DNA from: AC-32 sp963716865
Lineage (GTDB): Bacteria; Actinomycetota; Thermoleophilia; Gaiellales; Gaiellaceae
Assembly: GCA_963716865.1 (NCBI GenBank)
Contig: CAVQUF010000003.1
Location: 310,001-374,000 of the forward strand
DNA: 64,000 nt
Reading direction: 5' to 3'
In this document: piece by piece, positions 1 to 7,868 of the stretch
Position numbering within the stretch: the first letter of the stretch is position 1
Layout: each line of letters opens with the position of its first letter
Made by a program: the position numbers and the translations under genes
The notes under the pieces: model-generated
The model's input: the letters and a program-made list of their open reading frames with translations, nothing else
The model's database searches: none
What the model was told of the DNA's origin: nothing

Positions 1-2
1 AC

Positions 3-641
3 ACCTACCCCGACGCGCAGCTGATCATCGCGCACGCCGGAATCGCCGATCTCGCCGAGCTGGCCGACCGCTTCGGCGGCAAGGCCGGAGTCTTCTTCGA
101 CACCTCGGTCTGGAGCCCGATCGACCTGCTCAGTCTCTTCCACCTCGTCTCGCCGGAACAGGCCGTGTACGCGTCCGACTACCCCTACGGCCAGCAGCCG
201 AGCTCGCTCATGATCGCCGTCCGGACGGCGAAGCTCGCGGGCTTCGACGAAGACGCGCTGCACGGGATGCTGCTCGGAAACGCGAACCGGATCGCGGACG
301 GGAAGGCGCCGCTGGAGCCCACCCCGCCGCGCGGCGGCGGAACGTTCTCGCAGCCGATGGCCTTCGCGCGCATCCACCAGTACCTCTCGATGGCGACGCC
401 GCTCCTCTGGACCCGGCAGGCCGACACGATCGGCGTGCTCGGGCTGGCGCTGAACGCCTGCGCCGACCGCGACGGGCACGCGGAGGATCGCGAGCGGATC
501 CGCGAGCTCGTGAGCGCAGCCCGTGAGCTCTGGCGCTCCCTTCCCGAGCTCGACGACGAGGCCGAGCAACGCATCGTCAGCCGCACGACCTTCCGGCTCG
601 TCCACCTCGCAGACATCCTGGCGGTGACATCGGGTGCTTGA
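3..641 (+). CDS. amidohydrolase family protein, C-terminal part (5' truncated by window)
   Basis: The reading frame is open from base 3, so this is the 3' end of a gene that starts before the window. The visible part has a His-Ala-Gly stretch (codons near base 33) and an Ala-Ser-Asp-Tyr-Pro motif near base 170, both typical of metal-dependent amidohydrolase-2 TIM barrels, where the Asp is the catalytic metal-side residue. The last third is a helical extension I do not recognise. It overlaps the next gene by 8 bp, so it is probably co-transcribed with the molybdenum hydroxylase genes and may hydrolyse the product or precursor of that enzyme. The substrate cannot be inferred. Confidence 0.75.
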   Translation, partial: TYPDAQLIIAHAGIADLAELADRFGGKAGVFFDTSVWSPIDLLSLFHLVSPEQAVYASDYPYGQQPSSLMIAVRTAKLAGFDEDALHGMLLGNANRIADGKAPLEPTPPRGGGTFSQPMAFARIHQYLSMATPLLWTRQADTIGVLGLALNACADRDGHAEDRERIRELVSAARELWRSLPELDDEAEQRIVSRTTFRLVHLADILAVTSGA

Positions 642-1071
642 GCTCTCGGTCAACGGCGAGCGCTACCGCCTGGACGCGCCGGTCGAGCGGACGCTCGCCG
701 AGACGCTTCGCGGCGACCTCGGCCTGATCGGAACGAAGGTCGCCTGCGGCGAGGGGCATTGCGGCGCGTGCACGGTGCAGCTCGACGGCGTGCCGGTTCT
801 CTCGTGCATCACGCTCGCGCACACGGTCGGCGACCGCGAGGTGACCACGATCGAAGGCCTGCGCGACCACCCGCTTGTGGACGCGTTCGTGCGCGCCGAC
901 GCCCTCCAGTGCGGCTTCTGCACACCCGGCCAGATCGTCTCGGCCGCCGCGCTCGTCGCCGCCGAGCCGAAGCCGACGCGGGAGCGGGTGCGGCACGCGA
1001 TGTCCGGCAACCTGTGCCGCTGCGGCACGTATCCGAGGATCGAGGAGGCGGTGCTCACGTGGCGCGACTGA
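634..1071 (+). CDS. molybdenum hydroxylase small subunit, 2x[2Fe-2S] (CoxS/XdhC-like)
   Basis: This 145-aa protein has the two-domain architecture of the xanthine dehydrogenase family iron-sulfur subunit. The N-terminal plant-type ferredoxin fold has CGEGHCGAC followed by a fourth Cys (PVLSC). The C-terminal helical domain has CGFCTPG and CRCGTYP, which hold the second [2Fe-2S] cluster. It passes electrons from the molybdenum site to FAD. The GTG start overlaps the upstream amidohydrolase by 8 bp, and the end overlaps the large subunit by 13 bp, so the subunits are probably translationally coupled. The length is normal for the family. Confidence 0.93.
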   Translation: MLELSVNGERYRLDAPVERTLAETLRGDLGLIGTKVACGEGHCGACTVQLDGVPVLSCITLAHTVGDREVTTIEGLRDHPLVDAFVRADALQCGFCTPGQIVSAAALVAAEPKPTRERVRHAMSGNLCRCGTYPRIEEAVLTWRD

Positions 1072-3329
1072 TCCGGACGGAGAAGGAGGTCGAGGGCCGC
1101 TACACCGAGCAGTGGGTGGTTGTCGAGGACGACGAGGCACTCGACCAGTGGCCGGCCGGGCCGGGCGTCGTCGTCGGCAGGCCGGAGCAGCGGACGGACG
1201 GCTACGAGCGCGCCCGAGGACAGGCGGTCTTCACCGCCGACCTCGCCCTGCCGGGAATGCTGCACGCGGCCGTCCTGCGGAGCCCCTTCGCGCGCGCGCG
1301 CGTGAACAAACTAGACCTGACGCGCGCCCGGGCAGCCGACGGGGTCCGCGGCGCGGTCGGCCCGGACGCGTGCCACGTCCTCTCGCTCGAGCCGAGCTAC
1401 CACGGGGCCCCGGTCGCCGCGGTGGCGGCGGACACCCCGGCGGAGGCGCAGGCCGCGCTCGCGCTGATCGACGCGGAGTGGGAGGAGCTCGAGCCGCTGC
1501 TCGACCCGGAGGAGGCCGTCAGGCAGGAGTCGCTGATCGACGACCCGCGCCGCTACGAGCGCGGCGACCCCGACGCCGGCTTCGCGGAGGCGGACGTCGT
1601 GGTCGAGGCCGAGTACCGGACGCAAACCGTCCTGCACAACGCGTTCGAGACCCACCAGACCGTCTGCCGCTGGGAAGGCGACACGCTCGAGGTCTACATC
1701 TCGACCCAGTACATCTGGGGCGTCCGCGACGCGATCGCCGAGCAGCTCGAGCTTCCACCCGACCGCGTCCGGGTCGTCTGCAACTTCATGGGCGGCGGCT
1801 TCGGCGCCAAGAACGGGCCCGGGGACCAGAGCTACGTCGCGATCGCGCTGGCCACCCAGACCGGCCGGCCGGTCCGCTGTGCGCTGTCGAGGCGCGAGGA
1901 GAACCTCGCCACGGGCAACCGCAACGCGACGATCCAGCGCCTGCGCGCGGGCGCGCGCTCGGACGGGACGCTCGTAGCGCTCGAGGGCGAGTTCGTGAAC
2001 GCGATCGGCTGGCGCGGATTCCAGAGCCCGACCTACGGGCCGATGGAGATGCTCTACGCCTGCGAGAACGTCCGCACGCTGACCTACTCCGCGAAGCTGA
2101 ACCTGCCGCCGAACGCGGCCTTCCGCGCCCCGGGGTTCGTCGAGGGCACGTTCGGGCTCGAGTGCCTGCTCGACGAGCTCGCCGCGCGACTCGAGATCGA
2201 CCCGCTGGAGCTGCGCAACCGGAACCACGCCGCCGTGGACGTCGTCGACGGGCAGCCCTACTCGTCGAAGAGGCTCCTGGAGTGCTACGAGCGCGCCGAG
2301 CCGCACTGGGCTCGGCGTGAGAAGGTGCGCGCCCGCTCCGAGGGGCCGTGGCGCCGCGGCGTCGGGCTGGCGAGCCAGATCTGGTACGGCGGCGGAGGGC
2401 CTCCCTCCTACGCGTGGGTGCGCGTCGGCTCGGACGGCCGCGCGACGGTGGTGACGGCGATGCAGGACATCGGGACGGGCACCCGCACGGCGATGGCGCA
2501 GATCGCAGCCGAGGAGCTCGGGCTGCCGATCGACCGCGTGCGGGTCGAGCTCGGCGACTCGGCACGCGGCCCATACGCGTCGATCTCGGCCGGCTCGTCC
2601 ACGACGCCGTCGATGGGACCGGCGGTGCGGGCTGCCGCGGGAGACGCGGCCAGGCAGATCCGCGAGATCGCCGCGCAGCGGTTCGAGGTCGAGGAGGACG
2701 GGATCACGATGATGGGCGGGAAGGTGATCTCGGCCGACGGCAAGTCGTGGCCGCTCGAGGAGGTGACCGGCCTGCTCGAGGACGCGCAGATCCTCGGCAA
2801 GGGAGCGCGCGGCCCGAACCCGACCGGGATGCGGGTGCTGACGTTCGGAGTCCAGGTCGCGGACGTGGCGATCGACGTCGAGACCGGCGAGGTCCGCGTC
2901 GAGCGAATCGCGGCGATCCACGACGTGGGCCGGGTGATCAACCCGCTCGGGGCGCGGAGCCAGGTCGAGGGCGGGATCATCCAGGGCGTCGGGCACACGC
3001 TCTCGGAGGCCCGGGTGATCGACCCGGCGACAGGGACCGTGCTCACCCAGACGCTCGACGCCTACAGGCTGCCGACGATCGCCGACGTACCGGAGATCGT
3101 GGTCGACCTACTCGACATCCCCGACGAGCACCTGACGAACCTCGGTTCGAAGGGCCTCGGCGAGCCGCCGATCGTCCCGACCGCGGCGGCGATCGTCAAC
3201 GCAATCCGCGACGCGACCGGGGCCGACGTGCGCTCGCTTCCGGTCACGCGCGAGGAGATGCTCGAAGCCCTGCGCGAGGCGGACGAGCGGGAGCGCAAGC
3301 GAAAGTCCGTTGAAGCTGCTCCGGCCTGA
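1059..3329 (+). CDS. molybdenum hydroxylase large subunit (xanthine dehydrogenase / aldehyde oxidase family)
   Basis: This 756-aa catalytic subunit binds molybdopterin cytosine dinucleotide. Visible motifs are GGGFGAKNG near residue 242, AFRAPG near residue 350 and KGLGEPP near residue 700; the Glu of GEPP matches the family's catalytic base. The AYxCSFR loop of form I CO dehydrogenase is absent, so this is not a true CoxL. The substrate could be a purine, an aldehyde or an N-heterocycle. I chose GTG at 1059, which overlaps the small subunit; the same frame is open further upstream, but there it only shadows the small-subunit gene. The gene order small-large-medium matches many actinobacterial clusters. 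Confidence 0.9.
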   Translation: MARLIRTEKEVEGRYTEQWVVVEDDEALDQWPAGPGVVVGRPEQRTDGYERARGQAVFTADLALPGMLHAAVLRSPFARARVNKLDLTRARAADGVRGAVGPDACHVLSLEPSYHGAPVAAVAADTPAEAQAALALIDAEWEELEPLLDPEEAVRQESLIDDPRRYERGDPDAGFAEADVVVEAEYRTQTVLHNAFETHQTVCRWEGDTLEVYISTQYIWGVRDAIAEQLELPPDRVRVVCNFMGGGFGAKNGPGDQSYVAIALATQTGRPVRCALSRREENLATGNRNATIQRLRAGARSDGTLVALEGEFVNAIGWRGFQSPTYGPMEMLYACENVRTLTYSAKLNLPPNAAFRAPGFVEGTFGLECLLDELAARLEIDPLELRNRNHAAVDVVDGQPYSSKRLLECYERAEPHWARREKVRARSEGPWRRGVGLASQIWYGGGGPPSYAWVRVGSDGRATVVTAMQDIGTGTRTAMAQIAAEELGLPIDRVRVELGDSARGPYASISAGSSTTPSMGPAVRAAAGDAARQIREIAAQRFEVEEDGITMMGGKVISADGKSWPLEEVTGLLEDAQILGKGARGPNPTGMRVLTFGVQVADVAIDVETGEVRVERIAAIHDVGRVINPLGARSQVEGGIIQGVGHTLSEARVIDPATGTVLTQTLDAYRLPTIADVPEIVVDLLDIPDEHLTNLGSKGLGEPPIVPTAAAIVNAIRDATGADVRSLPVTREEMLEALREADERERKRKSVEAAPA

Positions 3330-4152
3330 GTCGGTCGAGGACGCGACGGCCGCGCTCGGCAACGGCTCGGTCGCACTCGCCGGCGGGACGGAGCTCGTCC
3401 CGCTCCTGCGCGACGGGCTGATCGAGGCGGAGACGCTCGTCGAGCTGCGCGGCGCGCTGCCGCGCGGCGTGCAGGAGGGCGGGACGCGGATCGGCGCGGG
3501 CGCGACGCTGGCCGAGCTCGAGGTCGACCCGGAGATCCCTCAGGCGCTTCGCGAGGCCTGCGCGCTCGCGGCCTCGCCGCAGCTCCGCTCGATGGGGACG
3601 ATCGGCGGCAACCTGCTCCAGGCGACCCGCTGCTGGTACTGGCGGCTCCGCTTCCCGTGCTTTCTGCACGGGGGTGACGGCTGCAACGCGCGCGAGGGTA
3701 CGCACTCCGAGCACGCGATCTTCGGCAACGACCTCTGCGCGTCCGCCCATCCGTCGGATCCGGCCGCGGCGCTCCTGGCCCTCGGCGCGCGGCTGCGAAC
3801 GGACCGGAGGGAGATCGAGCTGGCGGAGCTCTACCGGCTCCCGACCGGGGACGACCGGAGCCTGACGACCCTCCAGCCGGGCGAGCTGATCCTCGAGCTG
3901 GAGCTCGAGCAGCCCGAGGCCAGCACGTACCTGAAGGCGATGGAGAGGGCGCGGTGGGCGTTCCCGCTCGTGGGCGTGGCCGCCGCGCGCTTCGGCGACG
4001 ACGTCCGCTTCGCCCTCGCCGGAGTCGCGCCGATCCCGTGGCGGCTGGACTCGCCGGACGACCTCGACGACGCGACGCCACTCGCGGGAACCGCCTACAA
4101 GCTCGACCTCGCGCGCACGCTCGTCCGCCGTGCGCTGACCGCCGTCACGTAG
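3310..4152 (+). CDS. molybdenum hydroxylase FAD-binding subunit with extra cysteine loop
   Basis: This 280-aa protein has the FAD-binding motifs of the family: an AGGTELVPLL segment near residues 24-33 and MGTIGGNL at 95-102. After the second motif comes an insert with Cys108, Cys117, Cys125 and Cys143. That arrangement resembles the [4Fe-4S]-bearing loop of PaoB-type aldehyde oxidoreductase and 4-hydroxybenzoyl-CoA reductase beta subunits; the cluster is inferred here, not shown. The TTG start overlaps the large subunit by 20 bp. The protein should accept electrons from the iron-sulfur subunit and pass them to an external acceptor. Confidence 0.88.
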   Translation: MKLLRPESVEDATAALGNGSVALAGGTELVPLLRDGLIEAETLVELRGALPRGVQEGGTRIGAGATLAELEVDPEIPQALREACALAASPQLRSMGTIGGNLLQATRCWYWRLRFPCFLHGGDGCNAREGTHSEHAIFGNDLCASAHPSDPAAALLALGARLRTDRREIELAELYRLPTGDDRSLTTLQPGELILELELEQPEASTYLKAMERARWAFPLVGVAAARFGDDVRFALAGVAPIPWRLDSPDDLDDATPLAGTAYKLDLARTLVRRALTAVT

Positions 4153-4700
4153 TGGCCGGGACCGGAGCCTGGGCGGTCGTGCTCGCGGCCGGCGCGTCCA
4201 CGCGGTTCGGCTCGCCCAAGCAGCGGCTCCTCCTCGAGCCCGTGCTCGAGCGCGTGCGGCAGAGCTCGGTCGACGACGTCGTGGTGGTGCTCGGCGCTCA
4301 CCACGTCGAGAGCTCGGGACGGACCGTCCGCTGCCCCGACTGGGAGCGTGGCCCGGGCGCTTCGCTTCGCTGCGGTCTGGAGGCGCTCCCGCCCGAGGTC
4401 GAGGCGGCGGTCGTCGTCCTCGGCGACGGCCCGGAGCTGGCTCCGGAGGCGATCGACCGCGTGATCGCCGCCTGGCGGGAGCGCCAGGCGGATGTCGTCG
4501 CCGCGACCTACGAGGGCGTTCGTCTCCACCCGGTGCTGCTCGCCCGCGGCGCCTGGAGCCTCATTCCGGACGAGGGCGCGCGGCAGCTCGATGCCGTCCT
4601 CGTGCCCTGCGACGATCTGGGACCTCCAGGAGACGTCGACTATGCCGATGAGGTTCCGGAGAGCCTGAAGCCCAAGCCATGGAGCTCGCCCGATCCCTAG
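4152..4700 (+). CDS. MobA/MocA-like molybdenum cofactor nucleotidyltransferase
   Basis: This 182-aa NTP-transferase domain starts with the LAAGASTRFGSPKQ signature and also has a GDGPELAPEAI segment and HPVLLARGAW, which match the MobA-like enzymes that attach CMP to molybdopterin for the xanthine dehydrogenase family. Its position right after the three hydroxylase subunits supports a maturation role. The GTG start shares one base with the preceding TAG stop. An oddity is that the loop between the Lys-Gln of the P-loop and the next strand is about 5-8 residues shorter than usual, lacking the typical PLGGRP-like turn. Activity is therefore likely but not certain. Confidence 0.75.
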   Translation: MAGTGAWAVVLAAGASTRFGSPKQRLLLEPVLERVRQSSVDDVVVVLGAHHVESSGRTVRCPDWERGPGASLRCGLEALPPEVEAAVVVLGDGPELAPEAIDRVIAAWRERQADVVAATYEGVRLHPVLLARGAWSLIPDEGARQLDAVLVPCDDLGPPGDVDYADEVPESLKPKPWSSPDP

Positions 4701-5362
4701 AAGCCGCGCCCTCCGAGCAGAGCTCGGTGCTCGCGTCGCTACGCCTCCAGCGCAAGCTGACCGTCCAGGAGGCCGCGACGCGGGCCGCGCTGTGGCCGGA
4801 CCAGGTCGAGTGGCTCGAGGAGGGCCGGCTGTACCGGTTCCCGAGCAGCGAGGCGGCCGTCATGGCGCTGCTCCGCTACGCGACCTCCCTCGGCATCGAC
4901 CACCGAGAGGCACGCCAGCTCGCGGGGCTGCCGGTCGAGCCTCCGCCCCGCCGCCGGGTCGCCCGCTGGATCGCGATCGGCGGAGCAGCCGCGCTGCTCG
5001 CGGTGCTGACCGCGGCCATCCTCCTCGCTTTCGGGCGCGGCGGGTCGACCCCGGCGAGCCGCGCGTCGACCCTCACCCCGCCCTGGCGCCTGACGGTGGA
5101 CGTCCTGAACGGCGGCGGCGACATCAACTACACGCGCCAGGTGGCGACCCGGGTGGGATCGTTTGGCTACCGGATCGGCCACGTGACGAAGGCGAACCGC
5201 TTCGACTACCCGCGGACCGTCGTCTACTTCGAGCCCGGCGGCGAGGCGTTCGGCCGGCGGCTCGCCTCGCAGCTCGGCTGTGGGACCGTGAGCCCGCTGC
5301 CCGGCGGGAGGGACCGGCGCCGCCTCGTCGTCGTCACCGGGCGGCCGAGCGCGACCTGCTAG
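4679..5362 (+). CDS. HTH-TM-LytR_C envelope protein
   Basis: This 227-aa protein has three parts. Residues about 15-80 look like a RodZ/Xre-type helix-turn-helix (repeated short helices with a VEWLEEGRLYRFP segment). Residues about 97-120 form one membrane helix. The extracytoplasmic C-terminus matches the LytR_C fold (VDVLNGGGD near residue 140, then DYPRTVVYF and a GGEAFGRRLA helix). It probably links a cytoplasmic regulatory or cytoskeletal contact to a cell-wall domain. The ATG start lies 22 bp inside the preceding gene. The gene converges on the anti-sigma gene that follows. The role is inferred from domains only. Confidence 0.7.
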   Translation: MELARSLEAAPSEQSSVLASLRLQRKLTVQEAATRAALWPDQVEWLEEGRLYRFPSSEAAVMALLRYATSLGIDHREARQLAGLPVEPPPRRRVARWIAIGGAAALLAVLTAAILLAFGRGGSTPASRASTLTPPWRLTVDVLNGGGDINYTRQVATRVGSFGYRIGHVTKANRFDYPRTVVYFEPGGEAFGRRLASQLGCGTVSPLPGGRDRRRLVVVTGRPSATC

Positions 5363-5369
5363 CGCGCTC

Positions 5370-5612
5370 CTAGAGAGGCGTCCGCAGCTCCGACAGCTTC
5401 TGCTTCAGCTCGGGCGTCATCTGCGTGTCGACGGCCGTGCGCACGAACTGCCTCAGCTCGACCTCGAACGTATACCGCTTGCGGCAGTAGCTGCAGCCGT
5501 CCAGGTGCGCCTCGGCCTCGGCCCGCTCCTCGTCGCTCAGGACCTTGTCCATGTAGGGCTGCATCATCTCTTCGCACTTGTCGCACGGATCGCCTTCCAT
5601 GCCCCGAGCCAT
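5370..5612 (-). CDS. zinc-finger anti-sigma factor (RsrA-like)
   Basis: This 80-aa protein has CDKC near residues 10-13 and HLDGCSYC (His-x3-Cys-x2-Cys) near residues 37-44, the zinc-binding core of ZAS-type anti-sigma factors such as RsrA. Disulfide formation in that motif releases the partner sigma in known systems; for this protein that is an inference. The ATG start shares one base with the sigma stop codon (TGATG), so the two products are probably made in a fixed ratio. The charged Leu-rich C-terminus would contact sigma. Confidence 0.87.
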   Translation of the reverse strand: MARGMEGDPCDKCEEMMQPYMDKVLSDEERAEAEAHLDGCSYCRKRYTFEVELRQFVRTAVDTQMTPELKQKLSELRTPL

Positions 5613-6196
5613 CAGACGCTGCTCCCGATCGTTCGGTCGGCTAACTCTCGTTTCAGGATACGCCGCCCGCGGTGCAGGCGCGACATCACGGTCCCGATCG
5701 GGATCTCGAGGATCTGCGCCGCGTCGGCGTAGCTGAAGTCGCCGATGTCCACGAGGACGATCACGTCGCGGAAGTCGTGCGGGACCGCCGACAGCGCCGC
5801 CACGGTGTCGTCCTGCGAGAGCCGCTGGTCGACCCGGTCGGCATCGGAATCGCCCGCTGCCTCGAGCTTGTTGTAGAGGAAGTAGTCGCCTTCCTCGAGC
5901 GGCTGCAGGTCGGGCGAGCGCTGGACGCGCCGTCCTCGGTCGATGTTCAGGTTCGTCAGGATCCGGAGCAGCCACGCGCGGAGGTTGGTGCCCGGCTGGA
6001 ACGACTTCCACGACCGGAACGCGCGTGCATAGGTCTCCTGCATCAAGTCTTCAGCTTCTTCCCGGGTGGACACGAGTCTCCTTGCGACCCGGTAGACCTG
6101 ATCGGCCAGATCGAGCGCCTCCTCCTCGAAGCGAACGCGGTCGCGGGCCTCCTCGGCCAGCTTCCTCGGCTCCGCTTCGGGGGTCGTGCCGCTCAT
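5612..6196 (-). CDS. ECF RNA polymerase sigma factor (SigR-like)
   Basis: This 194-aa sigma factor has region 2 (DLMQETYARAFRSW near residues 51-64, where DLMQETY is the core-binding and -10-recognition helix) and region 4 (FSYADAAQILEIPIGTVMSR, residues about 153-172), followed by a short tail. The size and the paired RsrA-like gene point to a redox-responsive ECF sigma. I chose the ATG at 6196 because it precedes a plausible N-terminus; the frame is open further upstream but with low-complexity content. The gene lies downstream of the HMA-domain gene on the same strand, 82 bp away. Confidence 0.93.
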   Translation of the reverse strand: MSGTTPEAEPRKLAEEARDRVRFEEEALDLADQVYRVARRLVSTREEAEDLMQETYARAFRSWKSFQPGTNLRAWLLRILTNLNIDRGRRVQRSPDLQPLEEGDYFLYNKLEAAGDSDADRVDQRLSQDDTVAALSAVPHDFRDVIVLVDIGDFSYADAAQILEIPIGTVMSRLHRGRRILKRELADRTIGSSV

Positions 6197-6278
6197 CGCG
6201 GCCACCCTAGCAATGCCCGTTTTCGCTTGTCTGCAACGAGCGCGCCCGGCGCGCCATTCCCGAACGGGCCTTCGGAGC

Positions 6279-6497
6279 TCAGACCGTTTCGAGCTGGCGG
6301 AAGCCGTGGCGGGCAAGCGTGGCGAGGATCGCGTCGCGGTCCGTGCGCTCGTCGTCCCACGAGAGCTGCACCTGGCCCATCAGGTTCGCGATCGCCTGCT
6401 CGAGGCCCTCGTGGCCGCGCAGCGCCCCGGCCAGGCGGCCGATGCAGCGCTCGCAGCGGATGCCGCTGACCTGGATCGTCTCGGAGCGGACAGGCAC
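6279..6497 (-). CDS. heavy-metal-associated (HMA) domain protein
   Basis: This 72-aa single-domain protein has the ferredoxin-like HMA fold. GIRCERCIGRL near residues 12-22 carries the CxxC metal-binding pair, although the usual GMxC is GIRC. It resembles CopZ-type copper chaperones. It sits upstream of the redox-type sigma/anti-sigma pair on the same strand, so it could be part of a metal or thiol stress response. No partner P-type ATPase is visible in the window. Confidence 0.75.
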   Translation of the reverse strand: MPVRSETIQVSGIRCERCIGRLAGALRGHEGLEQAIANLMGQVQLSWDDERTDRDAILATLARHGFRQLETV

Positions 6498-6501
6498 CTA
6501 A

Positions 6502-6519
6502 GGCCTCGCTTGCGAGGCC
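6502..6519 (-). terminator. hairpin between carboxylate-amine ligase and HMA genes
   Basis: GGCCTCGC is followed two bases later by its exact complement GCGAGGCC, giving a stable short hairpin. A second GC-rich hairpin with a TTCG tetraloop (GCGGGC-TTCG-GCCCGT-like, about 6530-6552) lies next to it. Both lie 3' of the minus-strand ligase stop codon at 6584. There is no clear T tract, so the terminator call is moderate. Confidence 0.45.
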
Positions 6520-6583
6520 GTACTCAGGCCGCGCGGGCTTCGCCCGTGCCGCCGTCTGAACTGACCGGTCGAAGCGATTGCAT

Positions 6584-7699
6584 TCATCCGAAAGCGTCTC
6601 TGGCCGATCGTATCGTCCGGGCTGCGACGTCCGCGCAGACCGCCTCGAGGCCCTCGGCCCTGGCCACCTCGAGCTGCCGGTCCCCTTCGCAGCGAGTCGG
6701 GTCGACGGCGCCGAACAGCTCTTCCGTGCCGAGCTCGCGGGCCATCGGGCCGACGAGCTCGAACAGCTCGCCCGCCAGCTCGGAGACGGGCACGAGCCGC
6801 TCCCCGTCGGGATGGATCAGTTCCGCGCGCGGCCCGAAGCGGAGCGCCGCCCAGCGGTTCTGGGCATAGTCGCCGCGCTGCGCCGGCCTCGGAGGCGGCC
6901 CCTGGAGCACCGTCGCGCAGAGCGCCTGCAGGAGCGCCGCGAACGCCGCCGTCAGCTCGACCGCCGTCGGCTGGTCCGGCGCACGGATCTCCAGCGTGCC
7001 GAAGCGCGGATGCGGCCGGATGTCCCACCAAAAGCGCGTATACCCGTCGGCCAGCCCCAGGCGCACGAACCGCTCGACGAAGGCCTCCCACGCCGCGTAC
7101 GAGTCGAACTCCGGCGGGGCCGCCGCCCTCGGCAGCTGCGCGAGCACCTCGGCCCGGCTCGACGCCAGACCCGTCTCCTCACCACCGAGGAACGGCGAGT
7201 TGGCCGAGAGCGCGAGCACGACGGGCAGCCACGGCAGCACGCCCTCGAGCGCGGCCAAGCACTCGTCCGGCCCGGGCATCCCGACATGGACGTGCAGGCC
7301 GCACACGGCCTGACGGCGCGCGGAGATCCCCGCGTAGCCGACGAACTCGAGGTAACGCGGGTCCGGCGCGATCTGCTGCGCCGTCGGCGTGCTGAACGCG
7401 TGCGTGCCCGCGGCCGCGATCACGAGCCCGTTCTCGCCCGCCGCCTCGGCCGCGCCCAGCCGCAGCTCCGTGAGCGCCGCGACGGCCTCGCCGGCCGAGG
7501 CGCAGACGTCGGTGGCGAGCTCGGCCATCGACGCGAGGAGCTCCATCTTCAGAACACCCGGCAGCGCCCGGCCCTCGGCCCAGGCGACGAGCGCCTCGAT
7601 GCCGGGGGTGAGCGCGAGCGTCTCCGCGTCGAGGATCATCACCTCCTCCTCGACGCCGAGCGACCAGGGGACGCTCTCGCCGAAGTGCTGCTCGATCAT
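6584..7699 (-). CDS. carboxylate-amine ligase, YbdK family (GCS2-like)
   Basis: This 371-aa protein starts near its substrate-binding motif (LGVEEEVMILD at residues 14-24), followed by HVHVGMP near residue 145 and IRPHPRFGTLEIR near residue 245. This is the glutamate-cysteine ligase family 2 pattern that joins a carboxylate and an amine using ATP. Whether it makes gamma-glutamylcysteine cannot be told, because many actinobacterial members have unknown substrates. The ATG start lies only 2 bp from one end of a 167-bp repeat element, so its native promoter may lie in or beyond that element. Confidence 0.87.
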   Translation of the reverse strand: MIEQHFGESVPWSLGVEEEVMILDAETLALTPGIEALVAWAEGRALPGVLKMELLASMAELATDVCASAGEAVAALTELRLGAAEAAGENGLVIAAAGTHAFSTPTAQQIAPDPRYLEFVGYAGISARRQAVCGLHVHVGMPGPDECLAALEGVLPWLPVVLALSANSPFLGGEETGLASSRAEVLAQLPRAAAPPEFDSYAAWEAFVERFVRLGLADGYTRFWWDIRPHPRFGTLEIRAPDQPTAVELTAAFAALLQALCATVLQGPPPRPAQRGDYAQNRWAALRFGPRAELIHPDGERLVPVSELAGELFELVGPMARELGTEELFGAVDPTRCEGDRQLEVARAEGLEAVCADVAARTIRSARDAFG

Positions 7700-7701
7700 G
7701 C

Positions 7702-7868
7702 TAGTGCCCCGTCCAGTAATGCCGCCGGAGCTTCTGGGTCGCGAGCACCAAGCCAGAGGCCGCACTTGTCCGCAGCAAGGCTGGGCTGCCTTGCTAAGGG
7801 CAAGGGTGGGCGCTGGCGCCGTGTGATCGCGGGCCAGAAGCCGGTATGTATTGCTGGATGGGGCGCTA
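7702..7868. mobile_element. MITE-like inverted-repeat element, copy 1
   Basis: The 167-bp segment begins TAGTGCCCCGTCCAG and ends with the near-complement (CTGGATGGGGCGCTA), so it has roughly 15-bp imperfect terminal inverted repeats flanked by TA. A second copy at 30376-30541 is about 90% identical over its full length, in the same orientation. It encodes no protein of its own. TA at both ends and the size fit a miniature element mobilised by an IS630/Tc1-type transposase, which is inference because no such transposase is in the window. Confidence 0.72.

Noticed and set aside
1059..3329. Form I CO dehydrogenase (CoxL)
   Set aside because: The AYxCSFR active-site loop is absent, although subunit order and other motifs match the wider family.
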